Shown here piece by piece: positions 3,771-6,391 of a stretch of DNA of 6,391 bases. The notes under the pieces are model-generated. The model was given only the letters and a program-made list of their open reading frames with translations. It was not told the origin of the DNA and did no database searches. Origin of the DNA: Ruminococcaceae bacterium UBA2806 (GTDB lineage Bacteria > Bacillota > Clostridia > Oscillospirales > Acutalibacteraceae); NCBI GenBank assembly GCA_002351795.1, contig DEHG01000082.1:1-6391 (forward strand), in the 5' to 3' direction. The stretch's first letter is position 1; every line of letters starts with the position of its first letter. Made by a program: the position numbers and the translations under genes.

Positions 3771-4481
3771 TTAATCTACAGCAAATGCCGTATCAAGCGC
3801 TATTTTTACCATATCATCAAATGTATTCTGCCTTTCCTCGGCACTACAGGCTTCACCCGTCAGCGGACAATCTGATATCGTGCAGATACAAAGGGCACTT
3901 TTTCCCGTTCTTGCGGCATTGTAATAAAGTGCGGCGCTTTCCATTTCCACGCCTGAAACGCCCATCTTCCTCCAGTCTGCAAGCGGTGAGGAATCATCAT
4001 AGAATGTATCGGTGCAAAGCAGAGTGCCGACATGAACATCTATCCCCAGAGCCTTTGCACAGTCGTCCGCAAGCCGTAAAAGCTTGTATGATGCCGCGGC
4101 TACAGGACGGCACGAAAGACCAAAGCTGTCCGCATAGCTTGAATTCGTACAGCTTGCAATGCCGAGAACAACATCCCTCAGCTTTACATTTTCGCTTATA
4201 GCTCCCGCAGTACCGATACGGATAATGTTTTCAACGTCGTAAAAGCTGAACAGCTCATATGAATATATCCCCATCGAGGGCATACCCATACCGCTTGCCA
4301 TAACGGTCACGGTTTTACCCTTGTATTCGCCGGTAAAAGCATACATTCCCCTCACTTCATTGACAAGCCTTGCATTATCAAGAAACTTTTCGGCAATATA
4401 CTTTGCTCTCAGCGGGTCACCGGGCATAAGTACGGTTTTTGCAATATCCTCTTTTTTAGCATTATTATGCGGTGTTGACAT
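3771..4481 (-). CDS. deoD: Purine nucleoside phosphorylase, DeoD (hexameric, NP-I family)
   Basis: Cytosolic enzyme of purine salvage that splits (deoxy)ribonucleosides such as inosine, guanosine and adenosine with phosphate into base and (deoxy)ribose-1-phosphate. The 236-residue protein aligns end to end with E. coli DeoD (239 aa). It has 'MSTPHNNA' with the His contributed to the neighbouring subunit, 'MPGDPLRAKYIA' (19-30) for phosphate, 'VRGMYAFTG' (Arg44), 'ASGMGMPSMGIY', 'IIRIGTAGA' (Arg88 and Thr where E. coli has Ser), 'GVEMESAALY' (ribose site), 'TISDC' with the catalytic Asp204, and 'ERQNTFDDM' (Arg217). E. coli has His after the Asp; here it is Cys. The ATG at 4481 is chosen because AAAGGAG (4498-4492) is 10 bases upstream and the N-terminus then matches E. 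coli. A GTG at 4490 is too close to that site. It is the last gene of a minus-strand operon, 36 bases after the nucleotidyltransferase gene. Confidence 0.95.
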   Translation of the reverse strand: MSTPHNNAKKEDIAKTVLMPGDPLRAKYIAEKFLDNARLVNEVRGMYAFTGEYKGKTVTVMASGMGMPSMGIYSYELFSFYDVENIIRIGTAGAISENVKLRDVVLGIASCTNSSYADSFGLSCRPVAAASYKLLRLADDCAKALGIDVHVGTLLCTDTFYDDSSPLADWRKMGVSGVEMESAALYYNAARTGKSALCICTISDCPLTGEACSAEERQNTFDDMVKIALDTAFAVD

Positions 4482-4517
4482 GACATTCACACTCCTTTGT
4501 ACATTATTAATGTTATT

Positions 4518-5300
4518 TCAGCCCTTGGGCAGAATTGCTTTCAGCGTTTCAACGACAGCATTGACATCCTGATTAAGCTTTTCCGTATCCGTCAGCATAT
4601 CGTCAAAAAGCCTGTCGAGGTTTTCTTCAAAATTATCGGGGAGGATAGTACAGTTCTTTTTACAAAGCTGAACAAGACGTTTTTCTCCCGGATGAGTAAG
4701 CCTGTTCAGGGCAAAAATTATATCAAAATACGATTCAAGAAAAGCGGCTGTCCTATGTACGATGCTTACCCTGTCGCCCCTGCCTGCCGCCTTAGCAATT
4801 TGCAGACTGTACGCAGGCATAGCGGCTGAAAGGAGATCAAAGTTTCTTTTAATGATATTATCCCTGAGCTTATCGGGATAGGGGACAGAAAAGCGTTCCT
4901 TTGCCTTTGCAAGTCTGCCGCTTTTATCGGCAATTATCTTACAGGTCAGAAGATTGTGCCACATACAGGTGGTATAGCCGTTATGAGGTTCATATTTTTC
5001 AACGACTGATGAAACATCCTCACAGAATGAATCGAGATCACGATAAAGGATATCAATATCTATCCCGTCATTAAGAACGCAGTTGTCCTCATATTCCCAG
5101 TAATGGTTGCCTATCTCCATGTATTTGCAGTATTTGCTGAGGATATTTCGGCGTACATCCTCGCTTACCGGAGATGTAACATAAAGATAAACGTCATAGT
5201 CTGATTTTTTGTCAAAGTTTTCACCCGAACGTGACCCGCCGAGGGCAATTGCCTCGACCTGTTCAAGCTTTGCAAGTTCATCAAAGAGTAATTCGACCAT
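4518..5300 (-). CDS. Nucleotidyltransferase-fold protein with DUF4037-like C-terminus
   Basis: The 260-residue protein carries the minimal nucleotidyltransferase (Pol beta-like) core: 'ALGGSRSGENFDKKSDYDVYLYV' (19-41, split here as GGSRS at 21-25 and Asp34/Asp36 in SDYD), and a third carboxylate in 'DGIDIDILY' (Asp81/Asp83). All metal ligands are therefore present and catalysis is plausible. The remainder is helical, with 'TCKIIADKSGRLAKAKE' (119-135) and 'YPDKLRDNIIKRNFDLL' (141-157), typical of the DUF4037 region that follows such domains. 'LESYFDIIFALNRLTHPGEKRL' resembles the substrate-binding helices of aminoglycoside-type nucleotidyltransferases. Its substrate is unknown; it is not recognisably a named resistance enzyme. 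The start has AGGAGG at 5311-5316, 10 bases upstream. It lies 42 bases after the pseudouridine synthase and 36 before deoD, so it is co-transcribed. Confidence 0.82.
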   Translation of the reverse strand: MVELLFDELAKLEQVEAIALGGSRSGENFDKKSDYDVYLYVTSPVSEDVRRNILSKYCKYMEIGNHYWEYEDNCVLNDGIDIDILYRDLDSFCEDVSSVVEKYEPHNGYTTCMWHNLLTCKIIADKSGRLAKAKERFSVPYPDKLRDNIIKRNFDLLSAAMPAYSLQIAKAAGRGDRVSIVHRTAAFLESYFDIIFALNRLTHPGEKRLVQLCKKNCTILPDNFEENLDRLFDDMLTDTEKLNQDVNAVVETLKAILPKG

Positions 5301-5342
5301 AGTAATAATACCTCCTGAAATCGTTTATATTTTAAATGGCTG

Positions 5343-6293
5343 TTAAAACCATTCCTTCACGAACCAAACCTCCGGGGCGGTAAAAGTCCTGCCGTTAAGA
5401 TATTCAAGAGCACCGCCGTCGGTTGTAAAATCGAAAACAAGCTTATAGGAATAGAGAGCCTGCCATTTCTGACCATATTTACGGTTTACCTCATTTTTGC
5501 CGTATTTTCCGTCACCGACAAGGGGATGACCGATATAAGCCATATGCGCCCTTATCTGATGAGTCCTGCCCGTCAGCAGATCGACTTCAAGCAGGGAAAG
5601 ACCGTTTTTTTCTGCAAGCACTTTATATTTTGTTTTAATGGTTTTGGAATCCGGAGTTGATTTCGGTGAGATATAGACCCTGTTCTGTTTCTCATTTTTT
5701 TCAAGGTAAGCTGTAAGCAGAGCCTCTTTTTCCCTGAATTTCCCCACAGCGGCACAGAGATAGAATTTATGCAGTTCTCTGTCTCTGAGCTTCTGGTTAA
5801 GCACTCTGAGCGCCTCGGCAGTTTTTGCGGCGATAACGATACCGCCTGTATTCCTGTCGATCCTGTTTACAAGGGCAGGAGCGAAGGAATTTTCGTCCTT
5901 AGGGTCATACTCGCCCTTATCGTAAAGATAGTGCTGTACACGGGCTATAAGGCTGTCAAAGTGGTAATTTTCATCGGGATGAACGATAAGCCCCGGTTTT
6001 TTGTTAAGCAGGATTATCTGTTTGTCCTCATAGATGATATCGAGCTTTACGGGAGCTTTCATGAAGTCATAGCTTTCCGCAGACGGTTCAAAAAACTCGT
6101 CCTTGATAAAGAAGGTAAGCACATCGCCTTCACTAAGTCTTGTATCGATATCACATTTTTTACCGTTAACTTTTATGCATTTTTTTCTGATATATTTATA
6201 CATAAGGGATTTAGGCATAGTTTTGAATTTCTTTGTAAGAAATTTATCAAGTCTCTGATCCCCGTCATTTTTACCTACGACAAGAGTTCTCAT
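5343..6293 (-). CDS. RluA-family pseudouridine synthase with S4 domain
   Basis: Isomerises uridine to pseudouridine in rRNA or tRNA. The 316-residue protein has an N-terminal S4 RNA-binding domain ('RLDKFLTKKF' to 'LSEGDVL', about 14-60). The RluA catalytic domain follows: 'IIYEDKQIILLNKKPGLIVHP' (86-106, split at ILLNKKPGL), the catalytic motif 'NRIDRNTGG' (143-151) with Asp146, 'LHKFYLC', and the C-terminal 'TGRTHQIRAHMAYIGHPLVGD' region (241-261, ligand loop). The usual HRLD is NRID here, a change I recall in some Firmicute members, with the catalytic Asp kept. The target site cannot be read from sequence, so no rlu symbol is given. The ATG at 6293 is chosen because GGCGGTG (6304-6298) lies upstream. 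The in-frame ATG at 6311 has only AT-rich sequence before it. First gene of the operon with the nucleotidyltransferase and deoD. Confidence 0.9.
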   Translation of the reverse strand: MRTLVVGKNDGDQRLDKFLTKKFKTMPKSLMYKYIRKKCIKVNGKKCDIDTRLSEGDVLTFFIKDEFFEPSAESYDFMKAPVKLDIIYEDKQIILLNKKPGLIVHPDENYHFDSLIARVQHYLYDKGEYDPKDENSFAPALVNRIDRNTGGIVIAAKTAEALRVLNQKLRDRELHKFYLCAAVGKFREKEALLTAYLEKNEKQNRVYISPKSTPDSKTIKTKYKVLAEKNGLSLLEVDLLTGRTHQIRAHMAYIGHPLVGDGKYGKNEVNRKYGQKWQALYSYKLVFDFTTDGGALEYLNGRTFTAPEVWFVKEWF

Positions 6294-6336
6294 TAATGCA
6301 CCGCCATTCATAATTTACAATATCACTCTATATAAT

Positions 6337-6365
6337 ATTATACAACACCCCTTCCCAAAAATCAA
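6337..6365 (-). promoter_or_regulatory. Promoter of the pseudouridine synthase - nucleotidyltransferase - deoD operon
   Basis: On the minus strand TTGATT (6360-6365), 17 bp, TATAAT (6337-6342), giving a start near 6330 and a leader of about 37 nt before the ATG at 6293. Its boxes are the same as those of the type II toxin-antitoxin promoter. No other strong promoter is visible in the short gaps between the three genes. Confidence 0.8.
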
Positions 6366-6386
6366 CCAGCGCCAGCGTGACGCTGG
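6366..6386. repeat. Hairpin with duplicated CCAGCG at the window edge
   Basis: CCAGCG (6372-6377), TGA, CGCTGG (6381-6386) is a perfect 6-bp stem. It is preceded by a second CCAGCG (6366-6371) that could pair with the same right arm. It lies directly upstream of the operon promoter. It is probably the edge of another dispersed intergenic repeat or the terminator stem of a gene outside the window; the window ends too soon to tell. Confidence 0.5.
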
Positions 6387-6391
6387 ACCCA

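Noticed and set aside
3722..4201. 159-residue plus-strand ORF opposite deoD
   Set aside because: Antisense to a gene with full-length family match; composition rich in His, Arg and Pro as expected of a shadow frame.
4518..5300. Named aminoglycoside or lincosamide resistance gene
   Set aside because: Only the general nucleotidyltransferase core is shared. The substrate-specific region is not recognisable and the operon context is metabolic.
5769..6296. 175-residue plus-strand ORF opposite the pseudouridine synthase
   Set aside because: Its hydrophobic look comes from the antisense of Lys/Glu-rich codons. No ribosome binding site or domain.
6294..6311. Upstream ATG for the pseudouridine synthase
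   Set aside because: No ribosome binding site before 6311. The GGCGGTG lies between it and the ATG at 6293, where the S4-domain protein normally begins.

Overview
The window reads like chromosomal DNA of a low-to-mid GC Firmicute of the gut Clostridia, most likely Ruminococcaceae/Oscillospiraceae. This rests on TTGACA/TATAAT promoters, GGAGG ribosome binding sites, a SipW-type 'TYAWFT' secreted protein, a DeoD-type phosphorylase, and a GC-rich multi-hairpin repeat of a kind I recall from that group. No search was run, so the taxonomy is an inference.

Layout. (1) 1-120 is a heptanucleotide tandem repeat in two inverted arms. (2) 121-861 (-) is a catalytically degenerate EAL-domain protein. 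It is divergent from (3) 1146-2405 (+), a large Thr/Asn/Ser-rich exported protein with a SipW/TasA-type signal sequence. (4) 2428-2620 is a block of stable hairpins: two copies of a terminator-like repeat around a cloverleaf-like repeat. (5) 2635-2989 holds a compact locus that gene finding would miss. It has a consensus promoter driving a roughly 95-nt RNA with its own intrinsic terminator. A convergent consensus promoter drives an mRNA for a 34-residue hydrophobic, Lys-tailed peptide. This is the architecture of a type I toxin-antitoxin system (TxpA/RatA-like). (6) 3022-3660 (+) is a type II toxin-antitoxin pair with a RelE/ParE-fold toxin. (7) 3671-3720 is another copy of the terminator repeat. 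(8) 6365-3771 (-) is a promoter followed by three closely spaced genes: an RluA-family pseudouridine synthase, a nucleotidyltransferase-fold protein, and deoD purine nucleoside phosphorylase.

How it fits together. The two toxin-antitoxin systems sit back to back, with divergent promoters only 32 bp apart. They are bracketed by direct copies of the same hairpin repeat, so the 1.2-kb segment looks like an accessory stability island between housekeeping genes. The type I locus is the most interesting part. Its two RNAs start with nearly the same sequence, because an inverted repeat encloses the locus. The antitoxin terminator stem contains the toxin stop codon. The toxin leader also holds two mutually exclusive hairpins that would hide or expose the toxin ribosome binding site. 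The three-gene minus-strand operon looks like ordinary RNA modification and nucleoside metabolism plus one uncharacterised nucleotidyltransferase.
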